Positions 44,709 through 53,000 of a DNA stretch of 64,000 nt are shown in pieces (the stretch's first letter is position 1; each line of letters begins with the position of its first letter). Location of the stretch: NCBI GenBank assembly GCA_028284005.1, contig JANQSO010000008.1, positions 62,001-126,000 of the forward strand, given 5' to 3'. The notes beneath the pieces were generated by a model that had not been told where the DNA came from, did no database searches, and saw only the letters and a program-made list of their open reading frames with translations. Source of the DNA: Flavobacteriaceae bacterium. Its GTDB lineage: Bacteria; Bacteroidota; Bacteroidia; Flavobacteriales; Flavobacteriaceae. The position numbers and the translations under genes are program-made.

Positions 44709-46373
44709 TTATTGTATACTTTTAAAATATTCCAAAAGAACTGTATCATTCACTTTTGAAGGGGTAAAGACTTCCAGTAATTTAGGAACGGGAGCGCCAT
44801 CAAAAAACTGATTCAATCCTTTATGCAGGTCTTCCTCATTTCTTGCTGAAGCATACTCAAACCCAAACATGGCACACAATTGAGCTGCCGAAAATTGGTG
44901 TTCTGTTTCGAAGTAAGTAGTAAAATGTTCTGTGTTCTTTGCTCCGGGTAAGATCCGGAAGATTCCCCCTCCGTTATTATTAATTACTATTATTCTGAAA
45001 TCTTTTGGAATATGATCATTCCACAGTGCATTACTGTCATAGAAAAAGCTAAGGTCACCGGTAATGTATACAGTAGGCCTTTCTGAAACAGATGCCGCAC
45101 CAATGGCAGTACTAGTACTTCCGTCAATTCCGCTTGTTCCCCGATTGCAAAAAACCTGTATGGAAGCATCTATGCTAAAAAGTTGCGCATATCGAATTGT
45201 TGCACTGTTACTTAACTGTAAGTGAATCTCTCCGGGAAGCCTTTTAAAGATCATCGAAAAAACCTTAAAATCGGAAAAAGGAATTTTTTCTTCGTATCTC
45301 TTATGCTCCAGTAAACGGTGTTCTTTTACGGCAAGCCAGTCATTCCTGTATGTACTGTCCACTTTTTCTATTGCCGAAAGAAACTGCTTAAAGAAAATAT
45401 TGGGAGTTGTTTTAAAATGATGTTTTAGCACAAAATACGTATCGAATGCTTTTTTTGCATCTATATGCCAATGGATCTCCGGCGGATACGACCGCAAAAA
45501 CGCCTTGATCTTTTTAGAAACAACCATTCCGCCAAAGGTCAACAATATTTCAGGTTTCAATTTCTCAAAACCTTCTGTATCCAAAGGAGCGATCAACTGA
45601 TCAATTGCCGGGAAAAAGTTTTCATGATGTAAGTTGGAAGTGGTTTCTGTAAAAACCATAACGCTTTTATCTTCGGCCAGGGTTTCGATATATTTCTTTT
45701 CAATACAATCCGGTTCCAGTACTCCAACCAGGATCATCTTTTTAGCACTGGCATTCCATTTGTTGATGAAGGGCTCTAAGTCTTCAGAAAAGAAAGTAGA
45801 GATTGTCCTTGCGGGAACATGTTGCGGGCGTACCTGCAAATCATCTACTGTTTCATATAATGGTTCAGAAAAAGGAGTATTGATATGGACCGGGCCTTTT
45901 AGTTCTATTGCAGTGTTAAGCGCAATATTGATCTCTGTTTCATTATACACCTGGTGAGCATCTCCCTCTTTACAATTTGCGCTGTACAAGATATGATTGG
46001 AAAACACATTCTCTTGCCGAATGGTTTGACCGTCACCTACATCGATCAATTCTTTAGGCCGGTCTGCAGAGATTACCACCAGGGGAATATCGCTGTAAAA
46101 AGCTTCGGCAATGGCCGGGTAATAATTGAGCAGTGCAGACCCGGATGTACAAACCAATGCTACAGGCTTTCTGAGTTGTTGTGCTAACCCCAAAGCAAAA
46201 AATGCGGCACAACGTTCGTCTACAATACTAAAGTTCTTAAATGACGGATATTCTGTAAATCCAATTGTGAGAGGAGCATTACGTGAACCGGGAGAAATTA
46301 CAATATGATCGATCCCTTTAACAAGACATAATTGCGTAATAGTTTGTGAAAGGATTTTCTTAGAAAAGTTCAT
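44709..46373 (-). CDS. menD: SEPHCHC synthase (menaquinone biosynthesis)
   Basis: A 554-residue thiamine-diphosphate enzyme that joins 2-oxoglutarate to isochorismate, giving 2-succinyl-5-enolpyruvyl-6-hydroxy-3-cyclohexene-1-carboxylate. Family motifs are VISPGSRNAPLTIGF, VDERCAAFFALGLAQ, VALVCTSGSALLNYYPAIAEA and the cofactor region GDLSFFYDSNALWNDHIP followed by INNNGGGIFRILPG. Length is normal. It follows menF by 32 bases but also has its own TACCTTTG box only 6 bases before the ATG, so it may be transcribed both with and without menF. Confidence 0.96.
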   Translation of the reverse strand: MNFSKKILSQTITQLCLVKGIDHIVISPGSRNAPLTIGFTEYPSFKNFSIVDERCAAFFALGLAQQLRKPVALVCTSGSALLNYYPAIAEAFYSDIPLVVISADRPKELIDVGDGQTIRQENVFSNHILYSANCKEGDAHQVYNETEINIALNTAIELKGPVHINTPFSEPLYETVDDLQVRPQHVPARTISTFFSEDLEPFINKWNASAKKMILVGVLEPDCIEKKYIETLAEDKSVMVFTETTSNLHHENFFPAIDQLIAPLDTEGFEKLKPEILLTFGGMVVSKKIKAFLRSYPPEIHWHIDAKKAFDTYFVLKHHFKTTPNIFFKQFLSAIEKVDSTYRNDWLAVKEHRLLEHKRYEEKIPFSDFKVFSMIFKRLPGEIHLQLSNSATIRYAQLFSIDASIQVFCNRGTSGIDGSTSTAIGAASVSERPTVYITGDLSFFYDSNALWNDHIPKDFRIIVINNNGGGIFRILPGAKNTEHFTTYFETEHQFSAAQLCAMFGFEYASARNEEDLHKGLNQFFDGAPVPKLLEVFTPSKVNDTVLLEYFKSIQ

Positions 46374-46379
46374 TGATCA

Positions 46380-46387
46380 CAAAGGTA
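46380..46387 (-). promoter_or_regulatory. -7 box TACCTTTG before menD
   Basis: Minus-strand TACCTTTG lies 6 bases before the menD ATG (46371-46373) in the menF-menD gap. Predicted leaderless transcript internal to the operon. No -33 TTG at normal spacing. Confidence 0.45.
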
Positions 46388-46405
46388 CAAAGTAGCAACA
46401 CAATT

Positions 46406-47473
46406 TTAAAGCATTGGTTGCAATACCTGCAACATGGTTTGCAATTTATTTTGTGTTTCCTGCCATTCTTCAAAGGTTTTGGATGCGGCTATAACTCCAC
46501 CGCCTACATATAAGCTGGCATGACCGTCCTCAATTTTCATACAGCGCAGGTTGACAAAAAGGCTCGAACGTGCATTTTCCCAGCAGATCGGCCCAATAAA
46601 TCCCGTATAATATTCACGGTCGTACCCTTCATTTTCCAAAATAAACTCCCTGGCTTCCTTTTTTGGAGTACCACAGACCGCAGGTGTAGGATGCAATGCT
46701 GTTGAAATATTCCTCAATGTAGCTTTACCACTCTTTATTATTCCGGTCACATCTGTCCGCAAGTGTGCCAGTGAACCGGCTTGTTGCGTATATGTCTTGG
46801 AAACCTTCAGTATATCGGTCACTTTTTGAAGACTGTTGGTAATTGCTTCAACTACAAATTGCTGTTCTTCAATTTCTTTTTCGTTCCAGTAAATAGGAAC
46901 CTTTTCAGAAAACTTTCGGGTCCCTGCCAGGGCCATGGTACTAAACGAATTGTTTTCCGTTTTAACTAAAACTTCCGGGGTAGCACCGCACCATAGACCA
47001 ATTTCCGGATGGTACCATATATAGCGAAATGCATTAGGATACAAACTAAAGATCCTGGAAAACAAGGTTTTAAATTGAAAATTCTTGATCTTTACATCCT
47101 TTTTCCGGGACACAACGATCTTTTTTGTTTTATTTGAGTTTATGGAATCAATTGCACCGGACACCAATTGAATGTACTGTTCTTTATCGATATCAGTGTC
47201 TTCAATAGATACTTCATCCATTGGAAAAGACCCTGCTGTCAATTCTGTTTCAATGATCTCGCTATGTGCTTCGGGAATACAATAAGCAACATTTTTAAAA
47301 TCAAAAGGAGCTATAACCACACTTTTTGTCGTGAAACTGTCTTCGGTATGTAGTTGAGAATCTTTTTGAAGTAAAGTGACAACACTGGTACTTTCAGGTA
47401 ATGAAAAAGTAACCAGCGGGAGTTTCTTATGATAGTGCTCTTCTAAACTTTTGGCAAGCAGCTTTACATCCAT
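46406..47473 (-). CDS. menF: Isochorismate synthase
   Basis: A 355-residue chorismate-binding enzyme converting chorismate to isochorismate, the first step of menaquinone synthesis. The C-terminal core has FSTMALAGTRKFSEK, EEQQFVVEAI, LHPTPAVCGTPKKEA and YTGFIGPICWENARSSLFVNLRC, all typical of isochorismate synthases. It is shorter than E. coli MenF (about 430 residues), as is usual in Bacteroidota. It lies 5 bases after the hotdog thioesterase and 32 before menD in one operon, which supports MenF over a siderophore EntC role. Confidence 0.93.
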   Translation of the reverse strand: MDVKLLAKSLEEHYHKKLPLVTFSLPESTSVVTLLQKDSQLHTEDSFTTKSVVIAPFDFKNVAYCIPEAHSEIIETELTAGSFPMDEVSIEDTDIDKEQYIQLVSGAIDSINSNKTKKIVVSRKKDVKIKNFQFKTLFSRIFSLYPNAFRYIWYHPEIGLWCGATPEVLVKTENNSFSTMALAGTRKFSEKVPIYWNEKEIEEQQFVVEAITNSLQKVTDILKVSKTYTQQAGSLAHLRTDVTGIIKSGKATLRNISTALHPTPAVCGTPKKEAREFILENEGYDREYYTGFIGPICWENARSSLFVNLRCMKIEDGHASLYVGGGVIAASKTFEEWQETQNKLQTMLQVLQPML

Positions 47474-47478
47474 AATTG

Positions 47479-47898
47479 CTATTTATGTAACGTAAGTGTA
47501 GTTAGTTTCACTTGTGATATCAATTCGCCTGCTTCATTTGTAATGGGGATATTCCACAATTGCGTCGTCCTGCCTCTATGTAAAATTTTTGCTGTTGCAT
47601 ATACAAATCCATCTCGAATACTTTTTACATGATTCGCTGCAATTTCTATTCCTCTAATTTGTACATTTTCATCATCCAAAAAGACAAAAGAACCTGCGCT
47701 TCCAACACTTTCTGCCAATGCTACCGAAGCACCTCCATGTAATACGCCATTAGGTTGATGTACCTTAGCGGTAACCGGCATTCTAGCCACAATGGTATCG
47801 TTGGAAATATCAATAAATTCGATCTCAAGTGTTTCCATCAATGTATTTTTACACATCAAATTACAATGTTCCAGCGTTTCTTTTTTAGAATACTTCAT
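47479..47898 (-). CDS. PaaI-type hotdog thioesterase, possible DHNA-CoA thioesterase
   Basis: A 139-residue hotdog-fold acyl-CoA thioesterase. The motif VHQPNGVLHGGASVALAESVGS carries the active-site Asn/Gly and Glu of the PaaI/YbgC-like group, and HVKSIRDGFVYATAKILHRGRTTQLWNI follows. It is the first gene of the operon with menF and menD, so its likely substrate is 1,4-dihydroxy-2-naphthoyl-CoA (a MenI role), inferred from context. Length is normal. Confidence 0.88.
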   Translation of the reverse strand: MKYSKKETLEHCNLMCKNTLMETLEIEFIDISNDTIVARMPVTAKVHQPNGVLHGGASVALAESVGSAGSFVFLDDENVQIRGIEIAANHVKSIRDGFVYATAKILHRGRTTQLWNIPITNEAGELISQVKLTTLTLHK

Positions 47899-47908
47899 AC
47901 GATTGATT

Positions 47909-47916
47909 TACATTTG
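47909..47916 (+). promoter_or_regulatory. -7 box TACATTTG for the esterase gene
   Basis: TACATTTG on the plus strand lies 25 bases before the ATG at 47942, in the divergent gap with the hotdog thioesterase gene. No TTG stands at the -33 spacing. Confidence 0.4.
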
Positions 47917-47941
47917 TAAAAATACAAAACGAACTTAAAAC

Positions 47942-48589
47942 ATGGCTGCAGAAAAACAGGTTTCTTTTACTGTTACTAACACATATTCAACACTAAATAC
48001 ATTCACTTCAAAAACCAGGAATGTCTGGCTTGTTTTTCATGGAATGGGGTATTTAAGCCGCTATTTTATTGACCATTTCTCGCATCTTGACCCGGAAGAA
48101 AATTATATCGTAGCACCACAGGCGCCTTCAAAGTACTACTATGGAAAAGATTTTAAGTATGTTGGGGCATCCTGGCTAACCCGGGAAAATACGTTAGACG
48201 AAACCAAAAATGTCCTTACCTATATAGATTCTGTTTTTAAAGCCGAGGACCTTAACGGTTCTTTCAATTTTATTGTTCTGGGATATTCTCAAGGCGTATC
48301 TATCGCTACACGCTGGTTGGCTAGTCGAAAAGTTCAATGTGACCATTTGGTACTGCATTCCGGAGGCATTCCGGTTGAATTGATTCCTGAAGATTTTTCA
48401 TATTTAAAAGAAGACACAAAAGTAACATACCTCTATGGTAATAGAGATGAATATATTACTGAAGCCCGTAAGACTGAAGAGCAGCTTAAAGGTACCTCTC
48501 TTTTTGGAAGGCGCTTAGCAGTAGAAGTTTTTGATGGCATCCATGAAGTTCACAAGCTTTTTCTTACAAAATTGGCTGAAAACAGCTAA
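47942..48589 (+). CDS. Alpha/beta hydrolase, phospholipase/carboxylesterase-like
   Basis: A 215-residue serine hydrolase without signal peptide. The oxyanion region is WLVFHGMGYLS, the nucleophile elbow is VLGYSQGVS (Ser116), and the late ...GIHEVHKL contains the probable catalytic His. An Asp is likely in YGNRDEYI. It resembles the phospholipase/carboxylesterase group (YpfH/EstB-like). Substrate unknown. It diverges from the menaquinone thioesterase gene across 43 bases. An LRR protein gene with its own promoter follows. Confidence 0.85.
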   Translation: MAAEKQVSFTVTNTYSTLNTFTSKTRNVWLVFHGMGYLSRYFIDHFSHLDPEENYIVAPQAPSKYYYGKDFKYVGASWLTRENTLDETKNVLTYIDSVFKAEDLNGSFNFIVLGYSQGVSIATRWLASRKVQCDHLVLHSGGIPVELIPEDFSYLKEDTKVTYLYGNRDEYITEARKTEEQLKGTSLFGRRLAVEVFDGIHEVHKLFLTKLAENS

Positions 48590-48616
48590 TTAGTTTGTGT
48601 ATTTCATCGATTTTTT

Positions 48617-48647
48617 TTGCATTATAACTTAAAATGTCCTTTATTTG
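48617..48647 (+). promoter_or_regulatory. Promoter of the LRR protein gene
   Basis: TTG at 48617-48619 and TTTATTTG at 48640-48647 (one mismatch to TAnnTTTG) are 20 bases apart. The ATG follows 33 bases later. Confidence 0.5.
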
Positions 48648-48680
48648 AATTGTAATGTAAGAAATTTCACACCCCCGATC

Positions 48681-49391
48681 ATGAAAAGAACACTACTAAC
48701 CTTAACTTTTTCACTACTCTCTGTAGTGATCTTTGCACAAGTAAGTGCAAAAGAAAAACAAGCGCTTTTAGATCTTTACCTAGCCACCAACGGTGAAAAC
48801 TGGATCAATACATGGGACATAAATGAACCTGTTGCCAACTGGAAAGGTATCACCATTGAAAACAACAAGGTAGTTGGTATTAGCCTGCTATTTAACAATA
48901 TGGAAGGAATATTACCTGCAACTCTGGGTAACCTGGAGGCTTTAAAAGTATTAGAGCTTTCTTTTAATAAGATCTCGGGAACGCTTCCCGAAAGCTTAGG
49001 AAATTTACAAAGCCTTGAAGTAATGGCCTTTAATGGTAATGATTTGAACGGTACTATCCCGGCAACTCTAGCGAATTTATACAATTTAAAGCAGCTACAC
49101 CTTAGTAGTAATAAATTAAACGGTACAATTCCCGCTCCTATAGGATATTTAGAAAAGCTGGAAGTATTTAATGTATTTGACAACAACCTTAATGGTGAAT
49201 TACCAATAGGGCTGGCAAGTAATGCAAATCTTAAGGAATTAGTGGTTGCCGAAAACAATTTAAGAACCGATGAAAATTTTTCAAAAACATTATTGTCTAA
49301 TTCGGGAGCCGGAATAAATTTAAATAAACCAATACTATCTCCTAGTGCCAAAAATGTAATTGCTATTGAAACTAGTGATGACGAAAATTAA
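48681..49391 (+). CDS. Secreted leucine-rich-repeat protein, plant-type repeats
   Basis: A 236-residue protein with a signal peptide (MKRTLLTLTFSLLSVVIFAQ). An N-terminal cap (KEKQALLDLYLATNGENWINTW and ANWKGITIENNKVVGISL) resembles the LRR N-terminal domain of plant receptor proteins. About five plant-type repeats follow, of the form LxxLxxLxLSxNxLxGTIPxxLxNL. The ATG at 48681 is chosen because it begins the signal. There is no T9SS tail or membrane anchor. Probably a protein-protein binding module; the partner is unknown. Two terminators follow. Confidence 0.88.
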   Translation: MKRTLLTLTFSLLSVVIFAQVSAKEKQALLDLYLATNGENWINTWDINEPVANWKGITIENNKVVGISLLFNNMEGILPATLGNLEALKVLELSFNKISGTLPESLGNLQSLEVMAFNGNDLNGTIPATLANLYNLKQLHLSSNKLNGTIPAPIGYLEKLEVFNVFDNNLNGELPIGLASNANLKELVVAENNLRTDENFSKTLLSNSGAGINLNKPILSPSAKNVIAIETSDDEN

Positions 49392-49429
49392 TATTTATAA
49401 TGCATGATTTAAAGATTAATTATTATTAG

Positions 49430-49463
49430 AAAAAGCGGCTCATTTTTAGAGTCGCTTTTTTTA
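49430..49463 (+). terminator. Terminator of the LRR gene
   Basis: An 11-base-pair stem with one G-U pair (arms 49430-49440 and 49450-49460), 9-base loop and T run. It lies 39 bases beyond the LRR stop. Confidence 0.85.
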
Positions 49464-49668
49464 TGGAATTCCTTAATAAAAGTATAATTTCTGCAGTTTA
49501 TCGTCAAAATTTCTTAATAAATCGGTGATTTCATCGAAAACACAGCATCTATTTAAAGTAAATTATTACCATTTAGCTAAAAAATCTTATATTTCGTCTG
49601 ACATTTGAAGTAAAAAATCAGATATAAGGATTAATATTGGTTAATTAATAAGCTTATATTTTGGTTAG

Positions 49669-49698
49669 GAGCGGTTTCTTTTGAAACCGCTCTTTTTT
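49669..49698 (+). terminator. Second plus-strand terminator with no gene before it
   Basis: A perfect 10-base-pair stem (GAGCGGTTTC at 49669-49678 with 49683-49692), TTTT loop and six T. The T run is only on the plus-strand 3' side, so it should not serve the minus-strand symporter gene that ends at 49705. Confidence 0.85.
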
Positions 49699-49704
49699 AT
49701 ATAA

Positions 49705-50559
49705 TTAGCTCTTCTTTTTATTGCTCCAATAGATAATTACGCCTCCGGTTAAAAACATAAGCAGGCTATAAACTGCCGGTGCAACTGCATAGGATGTGCT
49801 ATTCAATAGGATTACAGCTATCGTAATGGCAAGTGTCCCATTTTGTATTCCAGATTCAATAGCAATAGAGCGCGCTTGTCTTTTTTCTATTTTAAATAAT
49901 TTTGCAGAATAATATCCTATGATCATTGTGCATACGTTGAGTACCAAAGTAGCTAACCCGGCTTGTTTGAAGTATGGAATGAAATTTTCCCGTTCTTTAA
50001 CGGCAATGCCTATAATAATTAATGCCAGTACTATTCCGGAAGCAATTCGTACCGGCTTTGACATGCGTTCTGCAAAAACGGGCTTTGCATGTCGAATGAG
50101 CATCCCTATGGCAATGGGGAACACTACGATCACAAATATCTGGGTGATGGTCTCAAATACATTGAGTTCAATAAGTTGTTCAACTTCCAAAAAATGGTTC
50201 AGAGCAAAATTGACTATAAAAGGAATTGTAAATATTGTAATTATACTACTTAATGCTGTTAAAGTAACCGAAAGTGCCAGGTCTGCTTTCGATAAAAAAG
50301 AAATTAAGTTAGACGTCGGCCCCCCGGGACATGCAACTAAGATCATCACCCCTATTGCTATTTCCGGTTGCATAGGAAACAAAAAAGTAACTCCAAAACC
50401 AATTAATGGTAATAGAACTAATTGATTCAGCAATCCTATAAAAATGGCCTTGGGATAGAGGATAATACGTCTAAAGTCGGCCGTAACCAATGACAATCCC
50501 ATCCCTAGCATAATAATGATTAGGGCTCCTGCTAAAATAAGAGTTGATGCACTATCCAT
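49705..50559 (-). CDS. Bile acid:sodium symporter family transporter
   Basis: A 284-residue membrane protein of the BASS/SBF family with about nine hydrophobic helices. The conserved segment VACPGGPTSNLISFLSKADLALSVTLTALSSI matches the sodium-site crossover region of ASBT-like transporters, and the later ESGIQNGTLAITIAVILL is the second crossover. Substrates of bacterial members range from bile acids to pantoate and other organic acids. No neighbour indicates the substrate. A palindrome TATCTTT-GG-AAAGATA lies 14 bases upstream of its ATG. Confidence 0.9.
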   Translation of the reverse strand: MDSASTLILAGALIIIMLGMGLSLVTADFRRIILYPKAIFIGLLNQLVLLPLIGFGVTFLFPMQPEIAIGVMILVACPGGPTSNLISFLSKADLALSVTLTALSSIITIFTIPFIVNFALNHFLEVEQLIELNVFETITQIFVIVVFPIAIGMLIRHAKPVFAERMSKPVRIASGIVLALIIIGIAVKERENFIPYFKQAGLATLVLNVCTMIIGYYSAKLFKIEKRQARSIAIESGIQNGTLAITIAVILLNSTSYAVAPAVYSLLMFLTGGVIIYWSNKKKS

Positions 50560-50573
50560 AATACGTTATATTT

Positions 50574-50589
50574 TATCTTTGGAAAGATA
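50574..50589. promoter_or_regulatory. Palindrome TATCTTT-N2-AAAGATA between symporter and cspA
   Basis: A 7+7 inverted repeat whose plus-strand half reads TATCTTTG, a match to the -7 consensus. It may be an operator for the symporter gene or a plus-strand promoter giving cspA a leader of about 210 bases. Neither is shown. Confidence 0.35.
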
Positions 50590-50795
50590 GAACATATTGT
50601 TGACATGCATTGTATAATTGACCTTGGTCACTTAAGCATTAATTGTCAATCTATTGAAGAAATGATGTCTTAATTCCTTTCTAACCGAATAAAAAATTAC
50701 AGAATAGTAAGAGGCTAAAAGCAAAAGAAATTTGCATTATATTATTCTATCAATTTGAAAAACAGTATTTTAGTTTCTCACATTAAATTTTTATT

Positions 50796-50987
50796 ATGAG
50801 CAATGGTACCGTAAAATTTTTCAACAGTGCAAAAGGGTTTGGGTTTATTATCCCTGATGAAGGTGACAAAGATGTGTTTGTACACGCCAGCGGATTAGTA
50901 GATGAAATATCCGAAGGAGACAAAGTGAGTTACGATGTTGAAGAAGGCCCAAAAGGATTAAATGCTATAAATGTCAAGCGAATATAA
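50796..50987 (+). CDS. cspA: Cold-shock domain protein
   Basis: A 63-residue single cold-shock domain that binds single-stranded nucleic acid. Both RNA-binding motifs are intact: KGFGFI (RNP1) and DVFVHAS (RNP2). The short form is usual in Bacteroidota. It stands alone, ends at a terminator 26 bases downstream, and has about 235 bases of non-coding sequence before it, in keeping with the long 5' leaders of cold-shock genes. Whether it is cold induced cannot be read from the sequence. Confidence 0.95.
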   Translation: MSNGTVKFFNSAKGFGFIIPDEGDKDVFVHASGLVDEISEGDKVSYDVEEGPKGLNAINVKRI

Positions 50988-51013
50988 TACGCTTCATCTT
51001 CCGGCATTTTAAC

Positions 51014-51042
51014 AAGCCTGTCATTATAGACGGGCTTTTTTT
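51014..51042 (+). terminator. cspA terminator
   Basis: A 9-base-pair stem with one G-U pair (51014-51022 and 51029-51037), 6-base loop and T run. Confidence 0.85.
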
Positions 51043-51120
51043 GCATCTTACAGAAAATCAATTATGGAGCTTGAAAACACTCCCTAAATCACTATCTTAC
51101 ACTCAAATATTACAAAAGCT

Positions 51121-52779
51121 ATGAAATCTGTTTACCTACTTTTATTTACTTTTTTTTCAATTACTACATTCTCACAAAGTTATTTTCAGAAAAAATCCGA
51201 AATCGCTCCTATCAATGCCAGAGCTGTTGTAACTCCTATTGTGGCAACTATAGCCTATCAGGGATATGATGAAACAGAAGCCTATTTTGGTGAGGGAGAA
51301 TACGAAATTTTCTTAGACAATCTTGATGGTATTTTGGACAAACCCATCATCATATTAGATGGTTTTGATCCCGGAGACAATAGTAATATTACAGATCTGT
51401 ACGATAGTTTGAACTTCAATAGTCAAAATATGGCTGATATTTTACGTGATGAAGGCTTTGATATTGTCATATTGAACGCACCTCAGTATACTACCAATGG
51501 AAAGGATATAGATGGTGGTGCAGATTACATTCAACGAAACGCAATGGTTTTGATAGAATTGATCAATTTTTTGAATGATCAAAAAGTAGGTGATGAAGAA
51601 TTGGTGGTATTGGGGCCAAGTATGGGTGGATTGATCGCACGATATGCCTTAGCCTATATGGAACAAAATAGCCTGGATGCTGAAACCCGTTTGTTTCTTT
51701 CATTTGATTCGCCTCACAGAGGCGCCAACATTCCTATAAGTTTACAATATTTGATCAATTATTTGGCAGAAGAACTGGGTAACGCTGATGCACAAGCTAT
51801 TATTGCTACAGTACTTAACTCTCCTGCCGCGAAAGAAATGCTCTACGATCATTATTTAGGACATTTAATGAATGGTTCCACATACTTACAGGACCCAACC
51901 AAATTACTTCCTGTAGGTGCACCTAATTTCAGGGATGCTTTTCAAACCGAATTGGACGCACTTGGCTTTCCACAGCTGGTAAGAAATGTATCAATGGTAA
52001 ACGGAAGCTCTCAGGGAACAACTACAGGAACACCGGGGATGCAGGTCGTAGACACTACCCTGGACCTGGGAAGTGGAGCCACGGCAGATGTAATCTTGCA
52101 TTTTACTCCGGAAGCAGGCCAAACAAATACTGTTACCGATTTCAATTCTTTTTTATTTGGCATTCCAGTGGATTCCTTTCAAACAAATGCCGAATCCTTT
52201 GCTAGCAGTGATGGTGTGGATGCCTCTCCCGGAGGAACTTCCAATATATCCAACGCATTGGGAGCAGCCGGAGGGAATCCGGTGATAACCGACTTTATAA
52301 ATGCTTTAAACCAAGATGAGTTCTCCTTTGTTCCTGTCATTAGCAGTTTAGCCATCAGTAACGAAGACGATTGGTTTACAGCTCCGGATATTGGAGGTAT
52401 ACATACATCTCCTTTTGTCAATACTTATATTCCTACTGAAAATGAAACTCATGGTGTGGTAACACAAGCCAGTGCGCAATTCGCTTTGGATGAGATAAGA
52501 AACGGCGTATTAGGAACAATTGCTTTTGAAGCCAATACAAAATATCAACTTGCGAAAAATCCTGTTTTACAAAACATAGAGCTTAAATTGGATGCTTCTT
52601 TAATATACGGTCCTGTAGAAATTGTTGCCTATACGGTTTCCGGACGACAATTATTTAGCCAAAGGCTGGTAAACCCAAGCAGGCAGATTTCTCTGGAACA
52701 TTCTTTACCTTCAGGAATTTACCTGCTTAACATAAGGGATGTCGAAGGAACGTACAATTTGAAGTTTGTGGTAAACTAA
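51121..52779 (+). CDS. T9SS-secreted alpha/beta hydrolase, lipase-like
   Basis: A 552-residue secreted protein. The signal peptide ends near TTFSQ (residue 19). Residues about 70-330 are an alpha/beta hydrolase resembling PGAP1/lipase-type enzymes: IILDGFDPGDN, ADILRDEGFDIVILN, nucleophile elbow VLGPSMGGLIARYAL (Ser167) and FLSFDSPHRGA. The last 75 residues (from about 475: AKNPVLQNIELKL, EIVAYTVSGRQLFSQRL, LPSGIYLLNIRD, FVVN) are a type A T9SS sorting domain. It should be released or anchored at the cell surface. Substrate unknown; esterase or lipase activity is likely. Confidence 0.88.
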   Translation: MKSVYLLLFTFFSITTFSQSYFQKKSEIAPINARAVVTPIVATIAYQGYDETEAYFGEGEYEIFLDNLDGILDKPIIILDGFDPGDNSNITDLYDSLNFNSQNMADILRDEGFDIVILNAPQYTTNGKDIDGGADYIQRNAMVLIELINFLNDQKVGDEELVVLGPSMGGLIARYALAYMEQNSLDAETRLFLSFDSPHRGANIPISLQYLINYLAEELGNADAQAIIATVLNSPAAKEMLYDHYLGHLMNGSTYLQDPTKLLPVGAPNFRDAFQTELDALGFPQLVRNVSMVNGSSQGTTTGTPGMQVVDTTLDLGSGATADVILHFTPEAGQTNTVTDFNSFLFGIPVDSFQTNAESFASSDGVDASPGGTSNISNALGAAGGNPVITDFINALNQDEFSFVPVISSLAISNEDDWFTAPDIGGIHTSPFVNTYIPTENETHGVVTQASAQFALDEIRNGVLGTIAFEANTKYQLAKNPVLQNIELKLDASLIYGPVEIVAYTVSGRQLFSQRLVNPSRQISLEHSLPSGIYLLNIRDVEGTYNLKFVVN

Positions 52780-52827
52780 TAACTCGTTGCAGGTGAATTA
52801 AAAAAGAAATAATTTCACTATCTTTAG

Positions 52828-52869
52828 AACTCCTCCCCATCTTGATACTGTCAAGTGAGGGAGTTTTTT
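52828..52869 (+). terminator. Probable terminator of the T9SS hydrolase gene
   Basis: An outer stem AACTCC/GGAGTT with an inner CTTGA/TCAAG stem, followed by six T (52864-52869). The hairpin is interrupted, so confidence is moderate. Confidence 0.6.
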
Positions 52870-53000
52870 ATAGAATCAAATACCTAGATCACTCCCTTTA
52901 ACCTTATAATTCTCCCCTTTTAACCCACATTTATGTGGATTGGTTGGGGATTTTCATTTTATTGGAATGCTCCAAAAGTCTAACTATCAATATTCAAATC

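Larger units (their letters stand above)
49392..49704. other. Gene-free region with two plus-strand terminators
   Basis: This 313-base region contains no credible coding frame. It has two separate rho-independent terminators in plus orientation (49430-49463 and 49669-49698), with about 205 bases between them that no gene explains. A short non-coding transcript ending at the second terminator is possible. No perfect TAnnTTTG box was found inside. Confidence 0.55.

Noticed and set aside
48776..49351. 191-residue open frame antisense to the LRR gene
   Set aside because: Repeats of the LRR gene create a long open antisense frame with a repetitive, domain-free product; the sense frame has a signal peptide and true LRR motifs.
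50600..50618. TTGACA followed by TATAAT in the symporter-cspA gap, resembling a sigma70 promoter
   Set aside because: Only 7 bases separate the two hexamers, far too few for a sigma70 promoter, and Bacteroidota use TTG/TAnnTTTG instead.
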